A stretch of 64,000 nt of DNA from Sipunculus nudus (GCA_026874595.1 CM049306.1:12795019-12859018), one strand, 5' to 3'; shown: positions 29,001 to 37,543, numbered from the stretch's first letter. Notes: generated from the sequence alone by a model not told the origin. A program made the numbers and translations.

Positions 29001-32000
29001 CAACAGACCTCAGTTCAGTAATGACATTCCTTTGATCATGCAAGCATATCTTGTAAATTTGATGATTGGTCAATTTTTCCATGTGACGGTCAAAAAGGTA
29101 TTTCAATGCACAATGATCCTAGAATTCCAGCCATGTGTTCTGATGAATTTTATAAGTGTCATAATGAACTTTTATGCTTTAAATGGTCTCTTTTCTAAAA
29201 CAGGTTGGTGGGTCTTAATTTATAACTGAATATACAACTCAACTACCATCTGTTACCTTGATCTGATTTATAAGCAAACATCTAAGACTTTACACATAGG
29301 ATTCATCTTGATTAGTAGTAGTACTGATGATTACATCTTTTACATTGTAGTTTCCTCCTAATATAATCTTATATCCTACTTTAATATAAATGCCATGAGA
29401 TATTGATATTTTTAAACCACACTTAAAAAATAAAGACCTTAAATGAAGCAGTATTTAACATAAATCTTTCTCTGAATAATAATCTGATTTTGAAAAATTA
29501 AGTTCCTCTGATAAAAATGTTATAATTTGCTCCAAAGACAACCATTAGACTCTCTGATAAATAAAGTGAATGATTACTTTGCACAGAATCCTTGCAATTA
29601 TCTCACAGACCTTTATTATTCATGGAAAGAACCAGTGTAAATATCTGATTAAATCAACAAACAGGCTGGTCTGCTCAATATCTGTGAAATATAAACCATT
29701 TAAATATTGTCTCATCACTAAGATTAAAGGTTTTCTTCCTAAAACAGAAAAAATGACTCTTAAATAATTAAGTTAACTTTTGCAAAACAAAAAAAGAGTA
29801 AATTTACACACACATAACAGAACAAAATTATTATCCATAAACTGACATGAATAAATAATTGTTTTCCTCCATGATCTACTTCTGCAGACCTTGTTGGAAG
29901 TCGGTTGGCAAAGAAAAGAAAAGGACAGTCACCATTATATTCAGTAATATGGTGAAATGAAAAAGGGGCCTTAAAATGAACATTACTATAAATCGTACAA
30001 AATATTTCATAAAACTGCATGGCCTTCAGCTCCTGCAAAACCCATCTAGTCCTCTCAAATCTTAAATTATACAAGGTAATTTTAATATATGATACATTTA
30101 TGGTAATGTAAGAAAAGTAGTTTGCTAGAAAGACAAACTGGATTATTCATTCATTCCATCACGAATGATACAAAACCAATGGTGCTTTGATCATTTAAGA
30201 TAAGTTTAAATTCAGATTTTAATAATCATATGCATGCAGTCTCATCAATTACTTTTACATTTCTTAGAAATAACTATTGCATTAAAGTGTAATCAAAACA
30301 GGAGACATGAATTTTTGGTGACAATTTGCAAGAGGTTCATGAAATACTCAGTAGTCTAAATGGATCTATAAATGTTTTCTGACAAACAGCGAGCAGCCAC
30401 TGATTATTCATAGCTCTTTGCCACCACATGGCTTACAGTATTTAAACCCTTTAGCCCTTAGCAGAAGCGGATCCAGAGGGGGGGTCCAGGGGGTCCAGAC
30501 CCCCCCTTTTTCAACCGAAGCAACCTTTTTCAAGGGTTTTAGACAAAATTTTGCGGCCTGGACCCCCCCCTTTTCCAGACCTGATGACCTTTTTTTTAGG
30601 ATTTTCATAAGTCCTCCTGGGTTGGACCCCCCCCCCTTTTCCTAAATCCTGGATCTGCCCCTGCTTAGTATAGTCACAGCAGTTATAGAATATTGCAGTA
30701 ACATACATGAAGACATCTGCATAAAATTGATTCAACCAAATATTTCAGGCCAAATAAACTATGTGTTAGACACTCAATTTTCACCCATTTTTTCATTAAT
30801 ATATTAGGCAACTAACTGTTTTTTGTGGCTTATTTAAGTGATATTGCCTGCTTCATCACAAACATTATCACAGCATATTGCTGTTTCATCTCAAACTTTT
30901 TTTTAAAATTACCAGTACAATGTATATTAAAGTAAAAAATTATATACCGTTTTCCCCCGTGGATAATCCGCATTTTCTCCATGAAATAGAAATAAAAAAC
31001 ATTGGTGCGTATTATACATGGAAGCATAATTCCAAACTATTTTCCCTATCACATTGGACATCGTTTGGTGGGCCGACGGTGAGTGATAATAAAGGATTTT
31101 ATGCAAACGAAGTGTATGCACACTGAACTTTATCAAATAAGGCATAAGAAAACATAATAATAGGTTTTTTTTTCTGTCATAATATCAAATACTTAAAATA
31201 TACCATTAATGTAGCATTAAAGAACATTGATGATTTGTGAACTGAAATTTGCATGACGATGCATGGTCTGGCTGACCTCATTTAATGTCATTGTCAATTG
31301 GTAGATGGCGCCGTGGGCACCAACACTGGGGTTGTTATGCCGGGTCAGTTATTCTCTTAGGAAATTATCCGTGATACACTTAATTACTTTCTAAACAACT
31401 TGAGCAAAGGGAGGAATAATTGCCTAGTGGTTTTCTTTGATAATTAGTTACCCTATTGTGTACATCGTCATGGTCAGATTGATCAGTGGTACATCAGGGG
31501 CACATCCACTTGCACGGATTAGCAGGTTGTGTGAGTCTGTCACATGGTCAGGGGAAATCTAGGGTCGGCCCCAGGTGCCGTTGAAACCACCAGCCAGGGT
31601 TCGGTAGTCGGTACATGCGCACAACAACAGAACAAACGGTGAGCCCATACAGGTGACCGCGACTTCACCCATGGGCAATCAACCAGGTCAGGGCTTGATT
31701 AGCACGAGTGCCGGTATTAGGCAGGTCATTTTAATAGTAATATAACAATTTGGTCAGAAAAAAAACTCGTAATCTGTAATAGCCAGGTGGTCGTATTTCA
31801 CAGTATTTATATATTGATAATATAAAGGAGTTTGGAAAGGGACAGATATAATATAAAGTGGGCGTAATTTGCCAGCATTTTACAGGTGGTTGTCCAGTAA
31901 ATTATATCTTACTTAAAACAGGTACGTGTCAGTATTGCACACTTGACAGCTCCTTTTTTTACACTCGACAGCTAAAGGAGAATAACCTTTTTGCTATTTT

Positions 32001-33101
32001 AAGTGTAACTATCTTCTTCTAAGAGACTTGTCGGTCTGACTGGCAAAGTTTACCCCCACGGAGCCAGTTAACATTCGATGACTACGGCAAATTCAAATTG
32101 TAGCATTCGAGATTTTGGCCAGAAGCAGGCTGCATATTATACACAGGGTTATGTGTTTTTCCTCAGAAATTGTTGCACTAAAGAGGGGTGCGGATTATCT
32201 ACGGTAGTGGATTATCCACAGGGGGAAACGGTAAGGTAAATCAAGAGTTATAATCTGTGCAGGTGTGTTCAACTTTCCTCTCTTTGGTTTGTTAGCCTGT
32301 TAGCAGGATTACGCAAAAGCTAATGAACAGATCTCGAATTTGACAAAACCATGTAGACAAATGAATTATGGGCCTGGAAAGACTCCATTAAATATAAATA
32401 CAGATCATCGAGATGTACAGGTACCTATCCAGTAGGGCTGAAAGGAGTACTCGAGTACTTGAGTCCGGGTAATACTTACCGAGTACTCGAGTCCAAGATT
32501 TGGACTCAAGTACTCTTGTATGTACATGCATATATGTATATTACTGTAAATTTTAGGACAGTCTGTAGGATTATTTATCCATTGTCATAGCCTGGCGTAG
32601 GGCTCTAAACATATGCTAGTCAAATTCATCAAGGTCCTTGTTGTGACATATATCTATTCCTTCGTTGCGATAAAGTTAAGCCGTCACTAAGTCAAATTTA
32701 TGCATATTTTGCATCGGTAAACAGATGTTCGTTTTATCTTCACAGCGTTGCCATGGTAACGAGTACTCGAGTCCGAGTCGGGTAATGCGTATCGGGTACC
32801 CAAGTCCAAAATTTTGTACCCGTTTCAGCCCTACTATCCAGCAGGACTGTTTTCCCTTGGTGGACTTATGTGCTCAACTGGTTGCAACATCAGCACCCTG
32901 GACATTGTGGTATTGCTGTCCTTGACACAAGGAACAAAAACCATGTGCAAAAACCAGCCACGGTATGTCAGCCTTTTTCACTTACCGTTGCAGTTTCTGT
33001 GCTACCTTGAGGACCTTGGACACAGGTGAAAGTAAACTGTCCAGTTGCCGGGCATTCTGTACCACTGCAGATATGTCTACATGTAAAGGTGCATCAGTCA
33101 T
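2002..33101 (-). CDS. ZFYVE27: Protrudin homologue (FYVE zinc finger ER membrane protein), 11 coding exons
   Basis: Protrudin is an ER membrane-shaping protein that binds Rab11 and kinesin-1 and promotes directed membrane transport in neurite outgrowth. Eleven GT-AG exons join in consistent phase to 1185 bases (394 residues). Residues 1-39 are an N-terminal helical segment ending LQRW, like human LLRW. Residues 44-60 and 63-81 are adjacent membrane segments. Residues 150-180 are a hydrophobic hairpin with a central SPP. Residues 190-330 are a variable linker with an acidic SDSDSEDT tract. Residues 332-388 are the FYVE finger, with Cys at 332, 335, 349, 352, 357, 360, 385 and 388. GNAFCSRCC and KVPKS match the vertebrate protein almost exactly. 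The start was chosen because the ATG at 33101 lies five codons after an in-frame TGA and gives a short N-terminus that aligns. A canonical FFAT motif (VAP binding) is not visible. Identification is by recalled family sequence, not by a search. Confidence 0.93.
2227..2420. repeat. Degenerate tandem repeat in the last protrudin intron
   Basis: Four diverged copies of a 51-56 base unit headed CTTTGTGAATCAC at about 2229, 2281, 2337 and 2388. Each is followed by an ATTTAGTT-like block. Confidence 0.6.
2574..2655 (-). CDS. ZFYVE27: Protrudin coding exon 10 (FYVE core)
   Basis: 82 bases, acceptor TTATGTTCCAG, donor GACAG|GTAGGT. It encodes HLCTCCGNAFCSRCC and then NHKVPKSLFGVT (residues 347-373). 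With exon 9 it creates KRRHLCTCCG, closer to the canonical R(R/K)HHCRxCG signature than the KRRSCSNCG of human protrudin. The spacing between the first and second Cys pairs is 13 residues against 12 in human. Confidence 0.95.
2928..2977 (-). CDS. ZFYVE27: Protrudin coding exon 9 (first FYVE zinc knuckle)
   Basis: 50 bases, acceptor CTGATTTCAG, donor GAAGG|GTAAGT. It encodes G-TCKGCRVPFTSILKRR (residues 330-346), matching human NCTGCSATFSVLKKRR. Cys332 and Cys335 are the first zinc pair. Confidence 0.93.
2978..4693 (-). other. Protrudin intron 8
   Basis: No exon or transposon is recognised. The only structured site is the hairpin at 3352-3378. Confidence 0.6.
3352..3378. repeat. Short intronic hairpin
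   Basis: Inverted arms ATAGGTGG and CCACCTAT, extended outward by ACCT/AGGT with one bulged A, around a two-base GG loop. It contains GGTGGGGCCACC, close to the palindrome found in many tandem repeats of this window. It may be a worn repeat-element end. Confidence 0.5.
4694..4928 (-). CDS. ZFYVE27: Protrudin coding exon 8 (linker)
   Basis: 235 bases, acceptor TTTGATTGTAG, donor CCTGCAG|GTACAT, residues 252-329. A low-complexity linker rich in S, P, A, Q and N ends in a basic helix GVVSKLLDLKRKHSNP, equivalent to human VLRSKVSRLTERLRKRYP just before the zinc finger. Its GC content is clearly above the flanking introns. Confidence 0.91.
6130..6228 (-). CDS. ZFYVE27: Protrudin coding exon 7
   Basis: 99 bases, 33 whole codons, acceptor TTAATTTTTAG, donor CACTG|GTAAAT, residues 219-251. 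It is Ser/Asp/Glu-rich (SLSDSDSEDTL) and sits where vertebrate protrudin has its acidic linker with the FFAT motif. No EFFDAxE-like core is visible here. Being symmetrical (0-0), it could be skipped without breaking the frame. Confidence 0.85.
6596..7080. repeat. Degenerate 'gagtcc/aagtc' repeat in protrudin introns 5-6 region
   Basis: Two patches (about 6596-6680 and 6945-7065) are rich in GAGTCC, AAGTCC and ACTCGAGTCC words. These resemble the interior of the hAT-like element at 32433-32833. The termini are not recognisable, and the second patch runs to within 50 bases of coding exon 6. Confidence 0.35.
7108..7205 (-). CDS. ZFYVE27: Protrudin coding exon 6
   Basis: 98 bases, acceptor TTATTTGTGCAG, donor TCTCAG|GTACCA, residues 186-218 (IELLVTKLRKSSLQGQQD…SESSQ). 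A basic cytosolic stretch leads into the acidic linker. A second in-phase donor (GCTGTG|GTAAAT) at 7096 would add four residues (VPAV). Both donors keep phase 0 into exon 7. Confidence 0.87.
8364..8473 (-). CDS. ZFYVE27: Protrudin coding exon 5 (hydrophobic hairpin)
   Basis: 110 bases, acceptor TTCTGTTACCAG, donor ACCAT|GTAAGT. It encodes Arg149 to Pro185 (FYLPLTIWTICFCLLSPP, then MCLAMLVNLIFL). This is the re-entrant membrane hairpin that in the family helps shape tubular ER, matching human QFYGALLGTVCMLYLLPLCW. The palindromic left end of a repeat element abuts the acceptor side in the intron. Confidence 0.92.
8482..8520. repeat. Solo left end of an A-family repeat next to exon 5
   Basis: AACAGAAAAGTGACCCATGG followed by GTAATGAAGCTCAGCTGAA matches the left terminus seen at 53073, 53771 and 63917 (AACAAG…GACCCATGGGTC…CTCAGCTG). 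It begins about 8 bases from the exon 5 acceptor. The right end was not found. Confidence 0.5.
8975..9070 (-). CDS. ZFYVE27: Protrudin coding exon 4
   Basis: 96 bases, acceptor GCTTTTTACAG, donor GTCAG|GTGAAT. It encodes Trp117 to Val148, reading LCQMDTVMSHIIDTIDNIYL. This is the amphipathic helix before the hydrophobic hairpin, equivalent to human FLIQLEAFLSRLCCTCEAAY. The split codon AG|G gives Arg149. Confidence 0.92.
9518..9680 (-). CDS. ZFYVE27: Protrudin coding exon 3
   Basis: 163 bases, acceptor CTCTATTTTTAG, donor AAATTG|GTAATT. It encodes Val63 to Asn116: the second membrane segment (VTLLMLLLLGIGALITAAV) followed by a soluble stretch with FQSHQDLMNQYKN, comparable to the human RRKYHSVRQEDLQR region. 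The leftover TG joins the next exon to make Trp117. Confidence 0.92.
10564..11677. mobile_element. 1.1-kb TA-flanked MITE-like element in protrudin intron 2
   Basis: The ends CCGTATTTCCTTGAATAGAT and the reverse complement CTGTATTTCTTTGAACATAT form imperfect terminal inverted repeats (about 18 of 22). Both sides are flanked by TA, as expected for Tc1/mariner/pogo-type insertions. There is no transposase frame. The interior has an unusually GC-rich block (10700-10830) containing GGGGCCCGCGGGC, unlike the AT-rich surroundings. Confidence 0.65.
12286..12356 (-). CDS. ZFYVE27: Protrudin coding exon 2
   Basis: 71 bases with acceptor TTGTTTTACAG and donor CTGGAG|GTGAGT. It encodes the end of Arg39 through Gly62 (RWEAPTVNIVLLASINLICL…) and the first base of Val63. 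This is the first membrane segment and aligns with human RWQMPLCSLLTCLGLNVLFL. It is separated from exon 1 by 20.6 kb. Confidence 0.93.
12357..13405 (-). other. Start of protrudin intron 1 (3' part), no genes
   Basis: AT-rich intronic sequence with an (AC)n run at 13091-13107. The overlapping open frames on both strands at 12826-13058 have no supporting splice sites or similarity. Confidence 0.5.
13523..16551. repeat. Higher-order minisatellite block, copy 1 (3029 bp)
   Basis: This block of about 75 variant units recurs immediately downstream in the same unit order. Matching landmarks are CAGCTCGCAGACATAAACTG at 13523 and 16552, and TTCAGATGCTGATCAACTCA at 16222 and 19252. Confidence 0.93.
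16552..19581. repeat. Higher-order minisatellite block, copy 2 (3030 bp)
   Basis: Nearly identical to the preceding block. By eye I noted five differences, including one single-base indel near 13752 of copy 1. The duplication boundary falls where copy 2 changes to CCACTCACAGGAATAAACTG. Confidence 0.93.
24364..24383. repeat. Half of an A-family terminal hairpin at the minisatellite edge
   Basis: GACT-CAT-AGTC followed by AGCTGAGCT and AAAAAT is the right arm of the A-family terminal hairpin (compare 37078-37106). The left outer arm is replaced by minisatellite sequence. It suggests the array is the overgrown core of such an element. Confidence 0.65.
24384..26030. repeat. 330-bp satellite array, copy set 1
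   Basis: About five diverged tandem units of roughly 320-350 bases. Landmarks in order are ACTCCATGATCAATATCCAT, GTTGTTCAGATA, a G-run before TACTTC, GGTAACAGAGACCTAATT, TTTTCATGGACCTCCC, TGCCCTGTTAACAGATGA, GAGGTCTCAAAAATAGAG and CAGGTGGCGCCACCAGTCTG. The G-run varies from about 4 to 14 bases (25844-25857 is the longest). The open frames here arise from the repeats. Confidence 0.88.
26142..27560. mobile_element. Element E1 (left end AACAAG + hairpin, 3' truncated)
   Basis: It starts AACAAGGCCTACAGGCCTAA, a 5-bp hairpin (AGGCC/GGCCT) after AACAAG. It then carries diverged units with GGTGGCGCCACC (26345, 27463) and TTTCAGGCTGATA blocks. The same order is found at 41757-43858 (E2). E1 stops matching E2 near 27560, and no terminal hairpin was found. 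Confidence 0.6.
27561..30461 (-). other. Protrudin intron 1, unassigned stretch
   Basis: No supported exon or element was found apart from the small tandem repeat at 28123-28218. The minus-strand open frame at 29760-30074 has an acceptor-like site but no recognisable product. Confidence 0.5.
28123..28218. repeat. Four-copy degenerate tandem repeat
   Basis: Units of about 24 bases of the form AAGGCAYAGGRYCAAGAATG-TTYY occur four times in a row. Confidence 0.6.
30462..30663. mobile_element. 202-bp MITE with CTTAG target duplication
   Basis: The ends CAGAAGCGGATCCAG and, reverse-complemented, CAGGGGCAGATCCAG are imperfect inverted repeats. CTTAG is duplicated on both sides (30457-30461 and 30664-30668). 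The interior has C-rich runs and GGTTTTAG-type repeats, and produces spurious open frames on both strands. The 'aggggcggatccag' terminus is a common sight in invertebrate genomes. The superfamily is uncertain. Confidence 0.7.
30947..32231. mobile_element. 1.29-kb TA-flanked, pogo/Tigger-like MITE
   Basis: The left end CCGTTTTCCCCCGTGGATAA and the right end (reverse complement CCGTTTCCCCCTGTGGATAA) form long terminal inverted repeats, flanked on both sides by TA. A second GATAATCCGCA block lies inside the right end. The G(T)GGATTATCC style recalls pogo/Tigger termini. No transposase frame is present. It lies in protrudin intron 1. Confidence 0.75.
32433..32833. mobile_element. 401-bp hAT-type MITE with perfect 8-bp target duplication
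   Basis: The terminal inverted repeat TAGGGCTGAAA is perfect on both ends. The 8-base direct repeat CTATCCAG flanks it at 32425-32432 and 32834-32841. Internally, GAGTACTCGAGTCC-type words face each other near the two ends. Eight-base duplications are the hAT signature. It sits 153 bases from the protrudin exon 1 donor. Confidence 0.88.
32986..33101 (-). CDS. ZFYVE27: Protrudin coding exon 1 (start codon)
   Basis: Encodes residues 1-38 plus two bases (CG). It begins MTDAPLHVDISAVV and ends VLKVAQKLQ, followed by a strong donor CAACG|GTAAGT. The split codon CG|A gives Arg before the conserved Trp of exon 2. The segment resembles human LEIYLEPLKDAGDGVRYLLRW in spacing of hydrophobic residues. 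The ATG context (TTCCGATGA) is not a strong Kozak match. An alternative acceptor (CATGTAG at about 33077) would remove this ATG, but the in-frame stop upstream and the good N-terminal fit favour the start given. Confidence 0.85.
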
Positions 33102-34506
33102 CGGAAAAGTCTCTGCTCACATGATCCACTTCTCGTCGTCCCAGTGGATTCAGGTATCTGGAAACGTCAGGTGATATATTATAGTGATACCTTTCTATAA
33201 TCAATAACTTAATGTATTCACCATCCTTTCAACTTATTTTTTAGTTCTACCTGGTGGGTTTTTATTTTAATTCTCTTTGTTACTTGTGCTATGAAAATCT
33301 ATTTGAATCTGATCATATTTACAGCTCATCTTATCTATCTACAACAAACATATAAAGATACTAATAATTACAATTAAATTAATTTTGTCAGCAATAATTA
33401 GAATTTAGCAATATATAAATGTGTACTATCATCATTAAAATGAAAATTAGGATTACTAACTCACAAAAAGATTTGACTTGCCTTTTCTCAGCTATGCTAA
33501 CATTAAATTTTCAAAGAAAGCTAGTATTTCTCTTAAATTTACCATGAAAATAAAGTTAGTTGTTGATGTGCCACTCTTACTATATCGAGTTTGATTCTAA
33601 ATTAAGGAATATGAAACTATATTAGGATAGCAGGAAATATCTTGTTGTCACTGCCAAGGCCTCAATCAGATTGTCTTGTCATTTCACATGACAAATCACA
33701 TCTCTTCCTCAAAACTGGACACATTTTGGTGTACAAATTCCATCCAAGTTAGACTACCACAAGAATGCATGATTAATCTGCAAAGCATGTCAACCGGATC
33801 AAACCCTAGCATGTCTAATATATATATGGTATTACTTGTGCTCCAAGATTACCAATTACCTTATTTTTAATAATCATACAGTATCAAGCAGTCTCCTTCT
33901 GAACCAACATTATTAATCAAGCACATTTCTGTGAACACTTCTGATGGCACATAAGGATATTAAATACAAATAGAAAGCAGTCATCAAATCTCATTCAACT
34001 TCAGACTTCTTCAAGAAATATTTAACCTATCACTGACCTGACAGAGTACATGATCCTTAAGAAATTTAAGGCATAATACTGCATCTGCTTTGCCCCCTTT
34101 GAAATGTACCATTATATAAATACATATCAACATAAATTCATATCCATAATGAATATGTCATAACCCTAGATGGCATATAACAATAACCATTGTTGTTATC
34201 ATTTTGCTTTACATCATTTCTGTCAGAATGCCAGTGAATAAAACATGAAACAGAAAATGGACGCGGGTCTGATTCAGCTTCTTAAATTCCTTAAAGTCTC
34301 AGTGCTGATGACAGCATCATCACAGTACAATTCAGTGATTCAGTGGCTGGTAATAATATCTCCTTGGAGAAACATCTTTATATACCATAAAAAAGCTTTA
34401 TATATTCTTCCTGTTACTTTATATTGCATATTCTTCTTATTATACCTCTGCCTGCAGGTATTGTCTTTTATGATGTTAGTCAGTTTGTCTGTTAGCAGCT
34501 TAATTA
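33102..34506. other. Region upstream of protrudin exon 1, promoter not resolved
   Basis: This should hold the protrudin 5' UTR and promoter or a 5' UTR intron. A possible 5' UTR acceptor (CTGACGTTTCCAG) ends near 33158. I see no TATA box in a convincing position and no GC-rich island. Confidence 0.4.
33117..33122 (-). promoter_or_regulatory. Candidate AUG-UGA start-stop uORF
   Basis: ATGTGA lies 15 bases upstream of the protrudin start on the minus strand, a minimal start-stop upstream reading frame. It matters only if the 5' UTR extends this far. A possible 5' UTR splice acceptor (GTTTCCAG) ends near 33158, which would keep it in the mRNA. Confidence 0.35.
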
Positions 34507-36992
34507 AACAAGGGACCAATGGGTCACTGTGCTCAGCTGAAGTTGACCTTGAAGGTAAAAATCTAAAATAATATCAAAGTGTAAGAGGAAGAGGTAATAT
34601 AGGCCACTGTTTGTTTTATATGATTGGTTTATATTGATGTGCAAGAAATTGTTGCAAATAATATTTTGTGACCTGACCATGTGTTTCCTAATGTTGAAAC
34701 TGAAGCATGTAAGCAGTTTGTGAACAAATGATCTGTACTATTACCATGATCATTAGTTGGCTTTTTGATTAACTGTTGACATTTCAGTAGTTTACACATT
34801 TGTTAAATTGAATCTATTTTTTATAATATATATTATTAAATATAAGTATCTTTTTATTTTATGAAATGTATACAGTTGAAATATAACTAATGTCTACAGT
34901 CCACAAATGAAAGGACTTGGTGGTGGTGGTGGTGGGGGGGGGGGGGGGAGGAGGGTGTGTGGAATGGTGGGAGTTACAATATATCTGTATTATTATAGTG
35001 TATATACATAGGATTTTCACTTAATTCAACAATGCTTACAGGATAAAAGAGTTAATTAAAAATGACTTAACACTTAAAAAAGGACAGACAGACTGGTAGA
35101 CAAACAAAGCTGATAATATATGAAGTTTCAATTATTTCCTAAATTTTATTCTACCAAATTTTTTACATCTGCAATATATACACAACTGAATATATAATTT
35201 GCTTTCAAATTTCAGACTTAAATAGCTTAATTCCAAACACATACAGCATATTATACGAAAAATTTCATAATAATATATATAAAATGATAACGGAGAGATG
35301 ATGGACAGAGCTGATCACTTTATGTTCCATTCTCCTAAGGCAAGAATGTGTTTCAATAAGATCTTAATTTGGAAGATCCATAAATGATCAGTAATTGCAA
35401 GGTAATCCCCTGTAACTCATCAACTATAAATTCCTTTTCCATTTATTTTTTTAAGTTCTTATCATAAACCAAATATTAAAAAAAAAGTTTTATTGTTATG
35501 TTTATGGCCTAAACAAATACTAGTAGAGGGGGTTAGACAGTTAGATCCAGTTGAAGCCACCCAAGAGCTGGCTGGCTGCAGAGTGCCTCGCTTCAAGCAT
35601 GCATAATTGGCCTGAAAGGTCAATGTGGGGACATAAAAGAGGGGCTTCAGTACAGCCAAGGTTTGATATGGTCTCATAAAAACTTTCATAAAAGCTAGTT
35701 TTTGACCAATTCCTTTTATAACTTCAGAATTTAGTAGCTTAAATCCTTACCAGGGCAAGATATGAAAATTAAGTCAACAGTGCTTACAGGGAAAAAACAT
35801 GCCATGGCCAAAGTTGGGCAAAATTTAAGGTACTGATTTTATATTTATGCTAATAACTTATAAAATTTGAAAAATTCAGAACTAATTTTGGGAATACAAT
35901 TGAATCTTGATTAAATAATGTTATATCCCTGGCAAAAAATGTCTACCTTCAGCAATTTTCATGTTAAGAGAGTAAATATATTTCTTGATTTTTTACAAAG
36001 TGCATCATGGTTGGGCCTAGAACTTAAAACAATTACATGATACTGACATCATTTCTGGCATATGCATAGCGAATGTATAGAAAAATATGTATATTATATA
36101 TTATCAAAGTCAGATCAGTGGTTTGATATTAGGCAATCTTAAAGTGTAACAATGGGGTTTAAATGGAAAAATGAAGTTTTTTCTTAATATCTCGAAGGAA
36201 TGCAGTCCTAGTGACCAAACTTTTAGTATGGTAGAGGACTTGGGGGACATCTAACTGTATGCAAAATTTAAGGAACTTAGAGCTGAAGCTGGGGAGCTGA
36301 GCTCTAGTTAACTGCATAACACTAGCTTGGTGTAAACAATATATGACATGGTGCTTTAAAACTTGAATAAAATCTACAGTTTTTGATCAACTGGTTTCAA
36401 ATTTTTTGTTTTAACAGTTGAAATGGTAACAAAAACATGCTTTGAAAATTAAATCCACAGCAGTTACAGGAAAAAAACATGCCATGGTCAAACTTGGGCA
36501 AAATTTAAGGTACCAATTTTATATTTTTGCCAATATTTAAAAAAATTTAACAGATTTTGATCTAATTTTTGGTATACAATTCAATTTTGATTATTTAAAG
36601 TAGTATTACTGAAAAAAAAATTCCTACCTTTAACACTTTTGGTCTTAAGTGACAAAATATCTTTCCTCCTTTTTTTACAAAGTCCATTATATTTGGGCCC
36701 ATAACTTTTTTAAATTAAATAATACTGACTTAATTTCTGGCATGTACATAGGAACCATATAGAGGAATATTTATGGTAAAAATGAAGAAAACCAGATGAG
36801 TGGTTTTGATATTAGGCAGTCCTGAAGTGTGAAAATAGATTTCTAATAAAAAACTGAGGTTTTTCCTTAATATCTCGAAGGAACGAAGTCATATTGACCC
36901 AATTTTTGGCATGGTAGGAGATTTTGGGGACATCTAACTGTATGCCGAATTTCAGATTCGTAGGTCAAACGGTGTCGAAACGTGCCAGTCTT

Positions 36993-37061
36993 ACGGACGG
37001 ACATCCAGACGGACAGACAGACGGACAGACGGACGGACGGACAGACGGACGGATGACGGAC
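36993..37061. repeat. ACGG/ACAG tetranucleotide tract
   Basis: A microsatellite-like GGAC/AGAC tract lies just before the A1 terminal hairpin. The equivalent tract in A2 is at 56311-56355. In pearl/HINE-type elements a tetranucleotide microsatellite in this position is typical. Confidence 0.85.
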
Positions 37062-37077
37062 AATGGACCACGACTAT

Positions 37078-37106
37078 AGCTCAGATGACTTATAGTCAGC
37101 TGAGCT
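37078..37106. repeat. Terminal hairpin R1 (A family)
   Basis: 29 bases: outer arms AGCTCAG and CTGAGCT (7 bp), an A·G mismatch, inner arms TGACT and AGTCA (5 bp), loop TAT. It is followed by AAAAAT. GGACAATGG starts 20 bases upstream. Confidence 0.88.
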
Positions 37107-37543
37107 AAAAATCCTTAGTTTTAACATCTTTTGTGTAATGTGATCAAATATCTTTCCTGATTTTTTACAAAATGCATTATGTTTGAGCCCATAACTTTTT
37201 TAAATTATATAATACAGACCTAATTTCTGGCATGTACATAGGAACTATATAGAGTAATATTAAGGCAAATATGAGGAAAAACAGATGAGTGGTTTTGATA
37301 TAAGGCGGTCCTGAAGTTTGAAAATAGGTTTTTAATAAAAAATTGAGGTTTTTCCTTAATTTCTCAAAGGAAAGAAGTCGCAAAGACCCAGTTTTTGGCT
37401 TGGTAGGAGATCTTGGGATCATCTAACATTATGCCGAATTTTGGATTCCTAGGTCTTACGGTTTCAAAACGTGCCACATCTACGGACGGACGACAGACAA
37501 TGGACCACAACTGTAGCTCAGATGACTTATAGTCAGCTGAGCT
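37107..37543. repeat. Duplicated tail of element A1
   Basis: About 437 bases repeat the last part of A1, from the TTTAACATCTTTTGTGTAA block through a second complete terminal hairpin at 37515-37543. That hairpin has the same arms as R1 and is preceded 20 bases upstream by AGACAATGG. It is either an internal duplication or a 5'-truncated second copy. Confidence 0.75.

Larger units (their letters stand above)
34507..37106. mobile_element. Element A1, 2.6-kb non-autonomous repeat
   Basis: The left end is AACAAGGGACCAATGGGTCA followed by CTGTGCTCAGCTG; the right end is the terminal hairpin at 37078-37106. The core contains two related units about 680 bases apart (CATGCCATGG at 35799 and 36478), then an ACGG/ACAG tetranucleotide tract. 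It is collinear with A2 (53771-56400) at nearly the same length. There is no protein-coding frame. A T/G-run near 34920-34948 (TGG repeats into about 15 G) could form a G-quadruplex. Confidence 0.82.

Noticed and set aside
29760-30074. Minus-strand frame with FFANRLPTRSAEVDHGGKQL
   Set aside because: An acceptor-like TTTTGCAG precedes part of it, but no recognisable family or good donor in phase was found. It lies inside protrudin intron 1, where its phase does not fit between exons 1 and 2.
30408-30735. Overlapping open frames on both strands rich in GG, PP and K
   Set aside because: They are translations of the C-rich 202-bp MITE at 30462-30663.
31590-31620. tRNA B-box-like GGTTCGGTAGTC
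   Set aside because: No A box at the right distance and no cloverleaf. It lies inside the TA-flanked element at 30947-32231.
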